From assembly GCF_900101745.1 (NCBI RefSeq), contig NZ_FNAD01000001.1, positions 248,001-312,000 on the forward strand: a DNA stretch of 64,000 nt, given 5' to 3'. This document shows, one piece after another, positions 33,740 to 43,221 of the stretch (the stretch's first letter is position 1; each line of letters begins with the position of its first letter). The notes beneath the pieces are model-generated. The model saw only the letters and a list, made by a program, of their open reading frames with translations, did no database searches and had not been told where the DNA came from. Made by a program: the position numbers and the translations under genes. Source of the stretch: Glycomyces harbinensis. Its GTDB lineage: Bacteria; Actinomycetota; Actinomycetes; Mycobacteriales; Micromonosporaceae.

Positions 33740-35241
33740 CAGAACAGTCCTCCGCGAATCGGTGCGGTGAGGGCCCCGGCCGGGGCCGCCAGATGCAATC
33801 GCCGGACCTCGTCGGCGTCGAGCCGGTCGACGCGGCACGCCAGGTCCAGGAACCGGTCCTGCTCGGACGCGTCGACCACGCCCTCGGCGAGCCGGCGGAA
33901 CTTCTCGATGTACTGCTCGCGCGCGAACGGGCGCGCGCCCTTCGGGTGCGCGTCGGCCACGGCGATCTCGTCCACGACCCGCGAGCCGTCCTCGAGCGTC
34001 ACCTCCACCCGGCCGCCGAAGGCCCGCCGGTCGGGGTCCGGGTCGTGGTAGCGGTCCGTCCACTCCGGATCTTCGACCGTGCGGACCTTGTGCCACAGCG
34101 CCACCGTGGACTCCCGGTGCGCCCGTTCGGGGGTGTAGGACCGCTCGTGGTGCCAGTCCCGGTCCTCCAGCGCCACCGCGAAGATGTAGAGGATCGAGTG
34201 GTCCAGGGTCTCGCGGCTCGCGCCCGGGTCGGTCTTCTGCGGGTCGTTCGCGCCCGTCCCGATCACGTTGTGGGTGTGGTGGCTCGTGCGGATCACGACC
34301 TCGGCGACCTTCGAGAGGTCCCCGATGCGCGGCGCGAGCCGCCGCGCCAGGTCGATGAGCGCCTGGCTCTGGTACTCCGCCGAGTGCTCCTTGGTGTAGG
34401 TGTCCAGGATCGCGCGCTTGGGCTCCCCCGCTTCGGGAAGCGGCACCTCGTAGCGGGCGTCGGGGCCGCCGAGCAGCCGCGCGATCACCCCGTCCTCGCC
34501 CTCGTAGACCGGCGACGGCGCGCCCTCGCCGCGCATGGCCCGGTCGACCGCCTCGACCGCGATCTTGCCCGCGAACGCCGGCGCGTACGCCTTCCACGAC
34601 GAGATCGCGCCCTTGCGGCTCTGCCGCGTGGTCGTCGTGGTGTGCAGCGCCTGGCCCACGGCCTGGTACACCGTGGCGGCGTCCAGCCCCAGCAGCGTCC
34701 CGACGCCGGCCGCCGCCGACGGCCCGAGGTGCGCGATGTGGTCGATCCGGTGCTCGTGCAGGCAGATCCCGCGCACCAGGGCGACCTGGATCTCGTACCC
34801 GGTCGCGATGCCGCGCACCAGGTCCCGACCGTCGAGGCCGCGGTGCTGCGCGACCGCCAGAACCGGCGGGACGTTGTCGCCCGGGTGCGAGTAGTCGGCG
34901 GCCAGGAACGTGTCGTGGAAGTCCAGCTCCCGCACCGCGACCCCGTTCGCCCACGCCGCCCACTCCGGCGAGACACGGACGTCGGCCCCGGCGCCGAACA
35001 CGCCCGCGCCGGGCCGGTACGGGTGCGCCAGCGCCTGCGCCCTGGCGTTCGCCACCGGGGAGCGGCGCAGCGAAGCGGCCGCGACGGCGGCGTTGTCGAT
35101 GACCCGGTTCCCGATCATCTCGGCCACGTCGGCGTCGACCGCCACCGGATCGACCGCGACCTGAGCGAGTCTCCACGCGAGCTGGTCCTCGCGCGCCAAG
35201 TCCTCCACGGACGCGTGGGCGCGGACGGCGTGTGTCTTCAA
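33739..35241 (-). CDS. prpD: 2-methylcitrate dehydratase, MmgE/PrpD family
   Basis: 500 residues, the family's usual length. Recognisable segments are [20 protein letters not shown] (about residues 93-112), [46 protein letters not shown], and [11 protein letters not shown] followed by [13 protein letters not shown]. The start is placed at TTG 35241, with GGGAG seven bases upstream; longer frames run into the regulatory spacer. It dehydrates 2-methylcitrate. It is the first gene of prpDBC and divergent from the PrpR-type regulator. Confidence 0.92.
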   Translation of the reverse strand: MKTHAVRAHASVEDLAREDQLAWRLAQVAVDPVAVDADVAEMIGNRVIDNAAVAAASLRRSPVANARAQALAHPYRPGAGVFGAGADVRVSPEWAAWANGVAVRELDFHDTFLAADYSHPGDNVPPVLAVAQHRGLDGRDLVRGIATGYEIQVALVRGICLHEHRIDHIAHLGPSAAAGVGTLLGLDAATVYQAVGQALHTTTTTRQSRKGAISSWKAYAPAFAGKIAVEAVDRAMRGEGAPSPVYEGEDGVIARLLGGPDARYEVPLPEAGEPKRAILDTYTKEHSAEYQSQALIDLARRLAPRIGDLSKVAEVVIRTSHHTHNVIGTGANDPQKTDPGASRETLDHSILYIFAVALEDRDWHHERSYTPERAHRESTVALWHKVRTVEDPEWTDRYHDPDPDRRAFGGRVEVTLEDGSRVVDEIAVADAHPKGARPFAREQYIEKFRRLAEGVVDASEQDRFLDLACRVDRLDADEVRRLHLAAPAGALTAPIRGGLF

Positions 35242-35292
35242 CTGGCATCTCCCTGCACTGCTTCGACGCATCGGATCGAGGAGTAGGTTCAC

Positions 35293-35378
35293 AGTATGCA
35301 CAGATCCTGATCCGCCTGAAACAGCTGTAAATGTGGTTTCTTGTGGAAATTTTCGGGCACGATTGTGAATCTTGTGAA
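35293..35378. promoter_or_regulatory. prpD promoter and shared prp control region
   Basis: On the minus strand TTTCAG (35316-35321), 17 bases, CATACT (35293-35298) form a plausible prpD promoter. GAAAC (35318-35322) pairs with GTTTC (35336-35340). Three direct copies of TTGTGRAA-like sequence lie at 35341-35348, 35363-35369 and 35372-35378, the last two nine bases apart, just before the regulator's start. They are candidate regulator sites. Confidence 0.5.
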
Positions 35379-35389
35379 AGGACGTGGTC

Positions 35390-36814
35390 ATGGCGTTGAA
35401 GAAGGCGAAGGTCGGGCTGCGGCTCCGCCGCTTCCGCGAGGAGCAGGGCCTCACCCAGGCCGCGCTCGCCTCGGCCCTGGGCATCTCGACCAGCTACGTC
35501 AACCAGATGGAGTCGAACCAGCGGCCCATCACCGGGCCGGTCCTGCTGCGCCTCGCCGAGGTCTACGACGTGGACGTCCAGCGCTTCTCCGCCGCCGAGA
35601 GCGACCGCCTCGCCGCCCAGCTGCGCGACGCCCTCGCCGACACCGCCCACGCCGAGCAGGTGCCGCCCGCCGAGACCCGGGAGCTCGCCGAGGGCGCCCC
35701 CGAACTCGCGCGCTACGTCGTCGACCTCCACCGCCGCTACCGGCACGCCCTGGAGCGCAACGCCGCCATGAGCGCCGAACTCGACGCCGGGGCCTCGCCC
35801 ACCGCGTACGAGGAGGTCCGCGACCTGTTCTACGCCAAGCGCAACTACGTGCCCGAACTCGACGAGGCCGCCGAGCGGGTCCACGCCGAGGCCGGACTCG
35901 ACCCCGCCGACCTCCCCGGCGGCCTCACGCGGCTGCTCCGCGACCGCCACGGCACCGCCGTCGCCGCCCTGGACCCCGCCGAGCAGGCCCGCACGAAGCG
36001 CCGCTTCGACCCCGAAGGCCGCGTCCTGCGCCTCTCGGCCCTGCTCAGCCCCTCCCAGCGCGCCTTCCAGCTCGCGACCCACCTGGCCCTCGCCGAGTTC
36101 TCCGACCTCATCGAGCCGCAGGTCGCCGCGGCGGACCTGTCCGGGAACGAGGCCCGGGCGCTGGCCCGGATCGGCCTGGCGAACTACTTCGCCGGGGCCC
36201 TGATCCTGCCCTACGGCGCCTTCCACAGGGCCGCAGAGGAACTGCGCTACGACATCGACCTCCTCCAGCGCCGCTTCCACGTCGGCTACGAGACCGTCGC
36301 CCACCGCCTGAGCACCCTGCAGCGCCCCGGATCACGCGGCGTCCCGTTCTTCTTCGTGCGCGTCGACCGCGCCGGGAACATCTCGAAACGCCAGTCGGCC
36401 ACCGACTTCCACTTCTCCCGCGTCGGCGGCACCTGCCCCCTGTGGAACGTCTACGAGGCGTTCTCCCAGCCCGGCGAGATCCGCACCCAGCTGGCGCAGA
36501 TGCCGGACGGGCGCGCCTACCTGTGGGTCGCGCGCACCGTCACGAGCAGCTACGGCGGCTTCGGAACGCCGACCAAGACCTTCGCGGTGGGCCTGGGCTG
36601 CGACCTCCACCACGCCCACCGCCTGGTCTACGCCGACGGCCTCGACCTGGCGAACCCGGCGGCCCGCACGCCGATCGGCCCCGGCTGCAAGGTCTGCGAC
36701 CGCGACGGCTGCCCGCAGCGGGCCTTCCCCGCCATCGGCAAGCCCCTCGAGGTCACCGACCACCGCAGCCGCTTCACCCCCTACCCCTCCACGACCGAAC
36801 CCGACAGTCGATAA
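35390..36814 (+). CDS. PrpR/RamB-type short-chain acyl-CoA-responsive regulator (XRE HTH)
   Basis: 474 residues. The N-terminal XRE HTH ([20 protein letters not shown]) occupies about 8-65, followed by an IrrE-like/DUF2083 region ([14 protein letters not shown]) and a C-terminal domain with GCDLHHAHR and [12 protein letters not shown]. In Mycobacterium tuberculosis PrpR this region binds acyl-CoA and a 4Fe-4S cluster; the cysteines here match that arrangement. The ATG at 35390 follows GAAAGGA. Being divergent from prpDBC, it is the expected activator of the methylcitrate cycle. Confidence 0.9.
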   Translation: MALKKAKVGLRLRRFREEQGLTQAALASALGISTSYVNQMESNQRPITGPVLLRLAEVYDVDVQRFSAAESDRLAAQLRDALADTAHAEQVPPAETRELAEGAPELARYVVDLHRRYRHALERNAAMSAELDAGASPTAYEEVRDLFYAKRNYVPELDEAAERVHAEAGLDPADLPGGLTRLLRDRHGTAVAALDPAEQARTKRRFDPEGRVLRLSALLSPSQRAFQLATHLALAEFSDLIEPQVAAADLSGNEARALARIGLANYFAGALILPYGAFHRAAEELRYDIDLLQRRFHVGYETVAHRLSTLQRPGSRGVPFFFVRVDRAGNISKRQSATDFHFSRVGGTCPLWNVYEAFSQPGEIRTQLAQMPDGRAYLWVARTVTSSYGGFGTPTKTFAVGLGCDLHHAHRLVYADGLDLANPAARTPIGPGCKVCDRDGCPQRAFPAIGKPLEVTDHRSRFTPYPSTTEPDSR

Positions 36815-36870
36815 AGCACCGCCCGCCTGAGAAAACCACGCCCGCAACCGAAGTCCCCGCATCCGAAATA

Positions 36871-36898
36871 TTGATTTGCGTCAATTCTTTGGGATGAT
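36871..36898 (+). promoter_or_regulatory. Probable leaderless promoter of the CopC-CopD gene
   Basis: TTGATT (36871-36876), 16 bases, GATGAT (36893-36898), then six bases to the GTG at 36905. There is no ribosome site, so transcription probably starts at the start codon. Confidence 0.5.
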
Positions 36899-36904
36899 CG
36901 GAAC

Positions 36905-38527
36905 GTGACCGTCCTCCACCGACCGGCACCGGCGGGAGCGCGACTCGCGGTCCTGGCGGCGCTGGCCGCCCTCATCCTGCTCCTCGCACCCGCCGCCCCC
37001 GCACGCGCCCACGCGGCCCTCCTCTCCACCGACCCTGAGGACCAGGCCGCCCTCGACGAGGCCCCCACCGTCATCACCCTGCACTTCAGCGAACCGGTCC
37101 AGCCCGTCCCCGACGGCGTCGAACTCATCGGCACGGACGGCACGACCTACGTCGCGGCGGCGACCGCGAACGACCGGGACGTCGTCGTCGCCACCGGCGG
37201 CCTCGGTGATGGACGGTTCTTCCTCAACTGGCGCGTCACCTCCGCCGACGGCCACCCCATCGCCGGCGTCCTCGAATTCAGCGTCGGCGACGCCCCGCCG
37301 CCCGGTGCCACCGACGACCAAGCGGCCCAACCCGTCCGGTGGCCCGTCATGGCCCTCGCCGCCCTCCACTACGCGGGACTGCTCCTGTTCGCCGGCCTCC
37401 TGTGCTTCAGGATCGCCATCGCCCGCGGCCACCGGCCGCCGCACCCGCGCCACCGGCTCCTCAGGACCGCCGCCGCCACCGCGATCGCCGCCACGGTCCT
37501 CGCCGTCCCCGTCGGCGCCCTCGACGCCGCCGGCCTCCCGCCGTCCCGCATCGCCGACGTCGCCGCCTGGAGCGACCTCGCGCGGGCCGAGACGATCCTC
37601 CTCGCCGCCGCCACGACCCTCGGCCTCCTCACCGCCTACCGGTGCTTCACCCGCGGGCTCCGGCCCGCCGCCCTCACCGCCGCGTCCCTCGCCCTCGCCG
37701 CGCCCGCCCTCACCGGCCACACGCGCACCTACGACCCCGGCTGGCTCATGACCGCCGCCGACCTCGTCCACCTCGCCGCGGGCGCGGTCTGGCTCGGCGG
37801 CCTCGCCGGGCTCGCGATCCTGCTGCGCACGGCCACCGACCCCGCCGCCACCGCCGAAGTCGTCGCCCGCTTCTCGACCTGGGCGGCAGCCACGCTCGCC
37901 GCCCTCGGCGCGAGCGGCGTCACCATGGCCCTCGTCCTCCACCGCACCTGGTCGAGCCTCCTCGAGTCCGAGCACGGCATCGCGCTCCTCGCCAAGCTCG
38001 ACCTCGTCGCCCTCGCCGTCGCCCTGGCCGCCTGGAACCGGTACCTGCTCGTCCCCGTCGTCCGCAAGGCCGCGGGGGACTGGGCGGGCCTGCGGCGCCT
38101 GCGCCGCGTCCTCCTCGGCGAGGCCGCCGCGGTCGCGCTCGCGGTCGCCGCCACCGGCGTCATGGTCAACCTCAGCCCCGCCGCCCCCGAACCCCCGCCT
38201 TCCGAACCCGTCGCCATCACCGCCGACCTCGGTCCCGGCACGGTGAACGCCGTCCTCGACCCCGGGCGCGCCGGCGAGAACACGCTCCGCTTCGCCCTCT
38301 ACGACGCCCAGGCGCTGCCGCTCGACCCGGTCGAACCGCCGATGGTCCTCGCCTCGCTTCCCGCCCAGGACTTCGGCCCGGTGCAGGCCGCCGTCGAACT
38401 CGATCCCGCCGGCGGCTACCTCGCCGTGCTCGACCTGCCCCTCGAAGGCGGGTGGGAGATCGAGTTCCACGTGCTCGCCGCCACCGACGAGCACTACATC
38501 GCCACCGCGGCAGTGCAAGTCGACTGA
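36905..38527 (+). CDS. CopC-CopD fusion, copper transport/resistance protein
   Basis: 540 residues. A signal peptide ends at ARAHAALLSTDP, leaving the copper-binding histidine near the mature N-terminus, as in CopC. The CopC beta domain continues to about residue 135 (LHFSEPVQPVPDG, WRVTSADGHPIAGV). Then eight or so CopD membrane helices follow (about 145-430) with FSTWAAATLAALGASGV, and an extracellular C-terminal beta domain. Such YcnJ-like fusions take up or store copper at the membrane. It stands alone between the PrpR-type gene and a DinB-fold gene on the same strand. Confidence 0.9.
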   Translation: MTVLHRPAPAGARLAVLAALAALILLLAPAAPARAHAALLSTDPEDQAALDEAPTVITLHFSEPVQPVPDGVELIGTDGTTYVAAATANDRDVVVATGGLGDGRFFLNWRVTSADGHPIAGVLEFSVGDAPPPGATDDQAAQPVRWPVMALAALHYAGLLLFAGLLCFRIAIARGHRPPHPRHRLLRTAAATAIAATVLAVPVGALDAAGLPPSRIADVAAWSDLARAETILLAAATTLGLLTAYRCFTRGLRPAALTAASLALAAPALTGHTRTYDPGWLMTAADLVHLAAGAVWLGGLAGLAILLRTATDPAATAEVVARFSTWAAATLAALGASGVTMALVLHRTWSSLLESEHGIALLAKLDLVALAVALAAWNRYLLVPVVRKAAGDWAGLRRLRRVLLGEAAAVALAVAATGVMVNLSPAAPEPPPSEPVAITADLGPGTVNAVLDPGRAGENTLRFALYDAQALPLDPVEPPMVLASLPAQDFGPVQAAVELDPAGGYLAVLDLPLEGGWEIEFHVLAATDEHYIATAAVQVD

Positions 38528-38552
38528 CGTCCAATCGTGACCTCGGCATCGG

Positions 38553-38558
38553 TACGAT
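38553..38558 (+). promoter_or_regulatory. -10 element of a leaderless gene
   Basis: TACGAT ends six bases before the ATG at 38565 and no ribosome site is present. A clear -35 was not found. Confidence 0.45.
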
Positions 38559-38564
38559 GTGGCC

Positions 38565-39107
38565 ATGACCACGGAGCGAGCCGAATTGCTGAATGTCCTG
38601 CGGGTGGCGACGCACCGACTGGTCGTCGCGGTCGAGCGCATGTCCCAGGAGGAGGCCGCCGCCCCGTCGCTCCTGCCCGGCTGGACCAGGGGCCACGTGA
38701 TCACCCACGTCGCCAGGAACGCCGACGCCCTGCGCAACCTCCTCGACTGGGCGAGGACCGGCGTGGAGACCCCCGCCTACCGGCGCGCGTCGGACCGCGT
38801 GGCCGACATCGAGGAAGGCGCCGGGCGCGACGTCGACGACCTGCGCGACGACCTCGCCGAGAGCGCCGAGGCCTTCGCGGCCGACGCCGAGATGCTGACC
38901 GACGCCGCCTGGCTCCACGAGGTGCGCGTCCTCGACGGCCCCCTCTTCCGCGCCGCCCTGCTGCTCCCGCGCCGCCTCACCGAGGTCGAACTCCACCACA
39001 CCGACCTCGGCATCGGCTACAAGGCCGCGGACTGGACCCCGAAGTTCGCCGCACTGCGCCTGCCCGACCCCATGGCCGCCTGGCGCGAGGAGCGCAAGTC
39101 CTGGTGA
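38565..39107 (+). CDS. DinB-fold, maleylpyruvate-isomerase-like mycothiol-dependent protein
   Basis: 180 residues. The N-terminal MDMPI/DinB four-helix domain is recognised by SLLPGWTRGHVITHVARNAD (metal-ligand histidine in the HVITH segment), ALRNLLDWARTG and LTEVELHHTDLG, which carries the second and third ligands. The family binds a divalent metal and often mycothiol, an actinobacterial thiol; the substrate here is unknown. The ATG at 38565 follows a TACGAT hexamer by six bases, consistent with a leaderless message. A bidirectional terminator follows. Confidence 0.88.
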   Translation: MTTERAELLNVLRVATHRLVVAVERMSQEEAAAPSLLPGWTRGHVITHVARNADALRNLLDWARTGVETPAYRRASDRVADIEEGAGRDVDDLRDDLAESAEAFAADAEMLTDAAWLHEVRVLDGPLFRAALLLPRRLTEVELHHTDLGIGYKAADWTPKFAALRLPDPMAAWREERKSW

Positions 39108-39115
39108 CACCGCAC

Positions 39116-39165
39116 TGACGCGAACGGCCCCGGCCATCGAGGCTGGGGCCGAACGCGTCGCGTCA
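39116..39165. terminator. Bidirectional terminator
   Basis: An inner 11-bp stem with one G-T pair (39125-39135 with 39141-39151) is enclosed by TGACGCG/CGCGTCA arms (39116-39122 and 39159-39165). It lies between convergent genes. Confidence 0.7.
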
Positions 39166-39726
39166 GCGGGCGGGGTGGCGCCACATCGGGTACAGCGCCG
39201 GACCGCCCTTCTCCAGATGGAACGGCCGCGCATGGGTCCGGTAGCCCAGGCTCCCGTACAGAGCGGCGGTCTCCGGCGACACGGCCTCCAGATACGCGGA
39301 GGTCCGCGCCCGGTCGAGCCCCGCGTGGACCTCGTCGAGCATGGCGGTCGCCAGCCCCTCGCCGCGCCGCTCCCGGCGCACCCCGACCAGCGCCACATAG
39401 ACGTGCGGCTCCGACGGGTGGTGGTGCTCCATGAGCTTGTCCAGGTGCGCGAACCTGCTCGTGTGCTCGCCGCAGGCGGCGCGCAGCCGCTCGTCGTAGT
39501 CGGGGATCGGCGCCGGCGGCGTCGTGTGGTCGAACCAGACCACGGCCCCGTCGAGGTCGCCCGCGGTGGCGATCCCGCCGTGCGCCTCGGCGTGCGCGGT
39601 CAGGATCTCGAACTGGCCCAGGACCGCCTTGCGGCGCTCGTCGACGTCGGCGACGAGCCACTGCGCGGTCGGCAGATCGAGGAACGCCTCGGTCAGCATC
39701 GCCGCGACCTCGGAGCTAGCGGCCAC
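39163..39726 (-). CDS. GNAT-family N-acetyltransferase
   Basis: 187 residues; GTG start at 39726 with GAGGTGG upstream. Motif A is VRRERRGEGLATAMLDEVHA at about 116-135, followed by SAYLEAVSPETAALYGSLGY. The N-terminal part resembles the family of uncharacterised actinobacterial acetyltransferases with a VVWFDHTTPP strand. The gene overlaps the end of the APC permease gene by 11 bases on the same strand, so the two are co-transcribed; a functional link is only suggested by that. Confidence 0.88.
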   Translation of the reverse strand: MAASSEVAAMLTEAFLDLPTAQWLVADVDERRKAVLGQFEILTAHAEAHGGIATAGDLDGAVVWFDHTTPPAPIPDYDERLRAACGEHTSRFAHLDKLMEHHHPSEPHVYVALVGVRRERRGEGLATAMLDEVHAGLDRARTSAYLEAVSPETAALYGSLGYRTHARPFHLEKGGPALYPMWRHPAR

Positions 39727-41221
39727 GGGCCACCTCCGCCGAGACCTTGACGTCCCCGGTGCCCTGGACGAGGGTCGCCTTGGCGCCGTAGCCGATCCCC
39801 GAGTACACGTCCGGCTTCGCGCGCTTGAGGTACGCGGCCCAGCCGGCGCCCAGCAGCGCGAGCGCCGCGAACACGATCGGCACCAGGCGCGGCAGCGGCG
39901 AGCCCTGCTCCACGCCCAGGAGCGTGTGGAAGTGGAGGACCGACAGGAACAGCACGCCCGCGAGGGCGACGCACGCCAGGACCGGCGCGATCCGCGTGTG
40001 CCACAGGGATTCCCCCTGCCTGTCGCGCCAGAAGTAGACGACCACGGCGAACGCGCACGCGGTGATGAGCGCGAGCAGCCCGATCCCGGCCGACGTCCCC
40101 AGGTAATAGAACAGGTGCAGCTCCGGGTCGAGCCCGAGCACCGCCCAGACGACGATCACGATGCCGCCCACAGCGGTCTGCGCGAGCGAGGCCGCCCACG
40201 GCGCGCACGCGCGCACGGAGGTGAGCCCCAGTTTCGCGGTGACGACCTGCTCGCGCCCGAGCGCGAACAGGTAGCGGGCCGTGGTGTTGTGGAACGAGAG
40301 CGCGGCGGCGGTGACCGAGGTCAGCAGCAGCACCCTGCCGATCGTGCCCCACGCGTCGCCCAGCTGGTCCCCGGCGAGGCTGAACATGAGCCCGGTCGGG
40401 TCGGCCGCGGCGGCCGCGACGACGTCGTCCTCGCCCACGGCGGTGATGATCGACCACGACGACGCGATGTAGATGAACGCCAGGATGCCGATGGTGGCGA
40501 CGGTGGCGCGGGCGACCGTGCGGCGGCGGTCGCGGGCCTCCTCGCCGTACACCGTGGGCGATTCGAAGCCGATGAACCCGACGACCGCGAGCGCCAGGAC
40601 CGCGCCGGCCGCCTCGCCGCCGAGCGCGGTGGGCGACAGGGGCGCGAGCGAGAGGCCGTCGGCCGGATTGGCGAAGTTGGACGCGCTGAACAGCAGGATC
40701 ACGGCGATCTCCACGACCAGGAGCACCGCGAGCACCTTCGCGTTGATGTCCACCGCGCGAGTGCCCAGGAGCCCGATGAGGAGCCACGCGACGAGCGCCG
40801 CGGCCCACCACGGGACGGTGAGCCCGGCGCTCGCCAGGACGCCCTCGGCGGTGACGCCGAGCAGGCCGTACAGGCTGGCCTGCATGGCGCAGTAGGAGGT
40901 CGCCGCGACCCACGCGGCCGCGACGCCGGGGATGCGGCCCAGGCCCCGGGCGATGAACGCGTACATGGCGCCCGCGTTGGTGATGTGCCGGGACATCGTC
41001 GTGTAGCCCACGCTGAACAGCCACAGGCACGCGGCGATCACGATGTAGCCCAGGGGGATGCCGATCTGGCCGGCGACGGCGAACATGACCACGACCCCGC
41101 CGGCGATGACCGTGAGCGGTGTGGCCGCGGTGAGCGAGAAGTGGAGCAGGCTGAAGGTGCCGAGCTTGTCGTGGGCGAGGGTCGATCTGACCGCGCTGGG
41201 CGGCGCTGAGGTGGCTGGCAT
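39716..41221 (-). CDS. APC-family amino acid permease
   Basis: 501 residues and about 12 membrane helices plus a cytoplasmic tail. The APC core is clear: SLTAATPLTVIAGG in helix 1, AGAMYAFIARGLGRIPG in the helix 3 region, and VVGFIGFESPTVYGEEARDR around helix 6, the usual substrate-binding bend. ATG 41221 was chosen because AAGGAG lies 11 bases before it; a GTG 12 bases upstream overlaps that site. It imports an amino acid or amine with protons. Upstream on the same strand is a GPP34 gene, and a GNAT gene overlaps its end. Confidence 0.88.
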   Translation of the reverse strand: MPATSAPPSAVRSTLAHDKLGTFSLLHFSLTAATPLTVIAGGVVVMFAVAGQIGIPLGYIVIAACLWLFSVGYTTMSRHITNAGAMYAFIARGLGRIPGVAAAWVAATSYCAMQASLYGLLGVTAEGVLASAGLTVPWWAAALVAWLLIGLLGTRAVDINAKVLAVLLVVEIAVILLFSASNFANPADGLSLAPLSPTALGGEAAGAVLALAVVGFIGFESPTVYGEEARDRRRTVARATVATIGILAFIYIASSWSIITAVGEDDVVAAAAADPTGLMFSLAGDQLGDAWGTIGRVLLLTSVTAAALSFHNTTARYLFALGREQVVTAKLGLTSVRACAPWAASLAQTAVGGIVIVVWAVLGLDPELHLFYYLGTSAGIGLLALITACAFAVVVYFWRDRQGESLWHTRIAPVLACVALAGVLFLSVLHFHTLLGVEQGSPLPRLVPIVFAALALLGAGWAAYLKRAKPDVYSGIGYGAKATLVQGTGDVKVSAEVARGR

Positions 41222-41254
41222 CGAGGTGGTCACTCCTTAAGGGATGAAGCGGAC

Positions 41255-41926
41255 TCAGAAGTTGCCGGTGATGGCGGTGTCGGCCACGGCGGCGGCGAGG
41301 TGGCCGTGGACGGACTGGAGCGGGGCCGGGAGGGAGCGCGTGTGCGAAAGGGCGTATTCGCGCGCGCCGTAGGGCGTCTGGGAGTACAGGGACTTGGACA
41401 GTCCGACGGCCTCGGTCAGGGCGACGAGGAACGCGTCCGCGAGCGGCATGCGATGCTCCATCGAGGACAGGTGTCTGCGGATGCGGGCCAAAGGGGCTTG
41501 GGCGACGAGCGCGTCGGCCGGCTCGTACGAGACCTGGGACGCCTTGCGCCAGCGTGATCGCCGCTCGGTGCGGTGCATCAGCCCGGTCGTGACCATGTGG
41601 TCGGCGGTCTTGGCATAGAGGTCGGAGACGGCGAGGAAGTCGAGCCATTCGGGCACGGGCAGGGGTTCGGGCTCGGCGCGGACCAGCTCGGTCAGCCACA
41701 GCCCCAACGAGTCCGTGGGCGGCGCGACGCCGATGTCCCGGGGCGCCAGCTTGGAGCCGTCGCTGGACCAGACCGCGAGGTGGCCCGAGAGGACGAGTTC
41801 GGCGACGAGCGCCGCGCCGAGCCCGAGTTCGGCCACCCGCGGTGCGACGGCGGGTTTGTAGAAGTCGTGGTGGGAGGTGATCAGCAGCGCGTCGTACACG
41901 AGTCTGGGGGCGGGTGCGTCGGGCAC
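41255..41926 (-). CDS. GPP34 (GOLPH3/Vps74-like) family protein
   Basis: 223 residues. Typical segments are the hydrophobic N-terminal helix (LVYDALLITSHHDF), LGAALVAELVLSGHLAV near residue 37, and LPAPLQSVHGHLAAAVADTA at the end. The eukaryotic relatives bind phosphatidylinositol-4-phosphate on Golgi membranes; the role of the many actinobacterial copies is not established. The GTG start at 41926 follows AGGAAGGA. It precedes the amino acid permease by 33 bp on the same strand. Confidence 0.82.
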   Translation of the reverse strand: MPDAPAPRLVYDALLITSHHDFYKPAVAPRVAELGLGAALVAELVLSGHLAVWSSDGSKLAPRDIGVAPPTDSLGLWLTELVRAEPEPLPVPEWLDFLAVSDLYAKTADHMVTTGLMHRTERRSRWRKASQVSYEPADALVAQAPLARIRRHLSSMEHRMPLADAFLVALTEAVGLSKSLYSQTPYGAREYALSHTRSLPAPLQSVHGHLAAAVADTAITGNF

Positions 41927-42168
41927 CGGGGGTAGTCCTTCCTATACAGGGTGATTCATCCGAGAACCATACCGTTGCCCTTTCCACCACGCCATATCGG
42001 TATTGCAGATGATTTGCAGGGATCGCTCCCGCGATGCATCCCATTACCCGAAAAGCCTGCATGTCATGGGTGAACGACCGCTCACATCACGTCGCCTCAG
42101 GACGGTGCGGACCCGGCGGCGGGACCGCGGATCCGCCCGCACCCGTATCGCTCGGCCGCGATCTTGGG

Positions 42169-42174
42169 CACAAT
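42169..42174 (+). promoter_or_regulatory. -10 element of a leaderless gene
   Basis: CACAAT ends six bases before the ATG at 42181; there is no ribosome site. The rest of the 254-bp divergent spacer (41927-42180) shows nothing else I can assign. Confidence 0.4.
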
Positions 42175-42180
42175 GCATAC

Positions 42181-43053
42181 ATGTTCGAAGGATTCACCGA
42201 ATGGGACATCGAGGTGTCCTCCGGGGTCGTGCTCCACGGGTGCTCCGGCGGCACCGGCCCCGCTCTCGTGCTGCTGCACGGGCATCCGCGCACCCACGCG
42301 ACCTGGCACAAGGTCGCGCCGGTCCTCGCCGCACAGGGCCTCACGGTCGTGTGCCCCGATCTGCGCGGCTACGGCCGCTCCAGCAAGCCCGAGCCCGACG
42401 CCGAACACCACGTGTACTCCGACCGCGCGATGGCCGACGACGTCATGAGGCTCATGACGGTCCTCGGACACGACCGGTTCGCGATCGCCGGCCACGACCG
42501 CGGCTCCTATGTGGCCTACCGTGCGGCCCTGGACCATCCCGAACGCGTGAGCGCCCTTGCCGTGTGCGACGGCGTCCCGATCCTGGAGGCGCTGGAGCGC
42601 GCCGACGGCCGCTTCGCCGCCAAGTGGTGGCACTGGTTCTTCTACGGCGCCTCGCCGCACGCCGAGCGGGTCATCACCGCCGATCCGATGGCCTGGTACG
42701 AGCCCGACGTGGCCGCGATGGGCGGGGCCAACTACAAGGACATGGTCGAGGCGGTCACCGACCCGCTCACGGTGCGGGCCATGCTGGAGGACTACCGGGC
42801 CGGGCTCACCGTCGACCGCGCCAACGACGAGGCCGACCGCGAGGCGGGCCGACGCATCGAGGCCCCGACGCTCGTCATGTGGTCCTGGCACGACGACATG
42901 GGGGAGCTGTACATCGACCCGGCTGCGATCTGGGAGTCCTGGTGCGAGCTGCCGGTGCGCCAGGCGGTCGTGGAGTCCGGCCACCACATGGCCGAGGAGG
43001 CCCCCGAGCAGGTCGCCGAGTTCCTCGCGGACTTCCTGGCCCAGGAGCGCTGA
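42181..43053 (+). CDS. Haloacetate (fluoroacetate) dehalogenase-like alpha/beta hydrolase
   Basis: 290 residues of the alpha/beta-hydrolase fold. The nucleophile elbow GHDRGSYVAYR puts Asp (D106), not Ser, in the catalytic position, with the two arginines that bind a carboxylate in fluoroacetate dehalogenase (R107, and R114 in place of the second one). The halide-binding His-Trp pair is in KWWHWFFYG (H151, W152). The general base is the His near residue 268 in ESGHHMAEE, and LHGHPRTHATW supplies the oxyanion hole. This favours haloacetate dehalogenase over epoxide hydrolase, but activity is unproven. No regulator is adjacent. Confidence 0.8.
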   Translation: MFEGFTEWDIEVSSGVVLHGCSGGTGPALVLLHGHPRTHATWHKVAPVLAAQGLTVVCPDLRGYGRSSKPEPDAEHHVYSDRAMADDVMRLMTVLGHDRFAIAGHDRGSYVAYRAALDHPERVSALAVCDGVPILEALERADGRFAAKWWHWFFYGASPHAERVITADPMAWYEPDVAAMGGANYKDMVEAVTDPLTVRAMLEDYRAGLTVDRANDEADREAGRRIEAPTLVMWSWHDDMGELYIDPAAIWESWCELPVRQAVVESGHHMAEEAPEQVAEFLADFLAQER

Positions 43054-43085
43054 CCGACCCGCGCGGCATCGACGCCGCGCCGCAC

Positions 43086-43115
43086 GCGGCCGGCGGGAGA
43101 TCCCGGCCGGGCCGC
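43086..43115 (+). terminator. Possible terminator after dehalogenase-like gene
   Basis: A 13-bp GC-rich stem with two single-base bulges and a two-base turn lies 33 bases after the stop codon. Confidence 0.4.
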
Positions 43116-43221
43116 GGCCGCCGAGGACGCCACCGGGTCGGAGGCGAACGGCATCGCGCCCCCGCCCCCTAAGATGGCGCGCATCGCCGCCGTTTCGGGA
43201 TCGGGGGCACGAAGGAGAATG

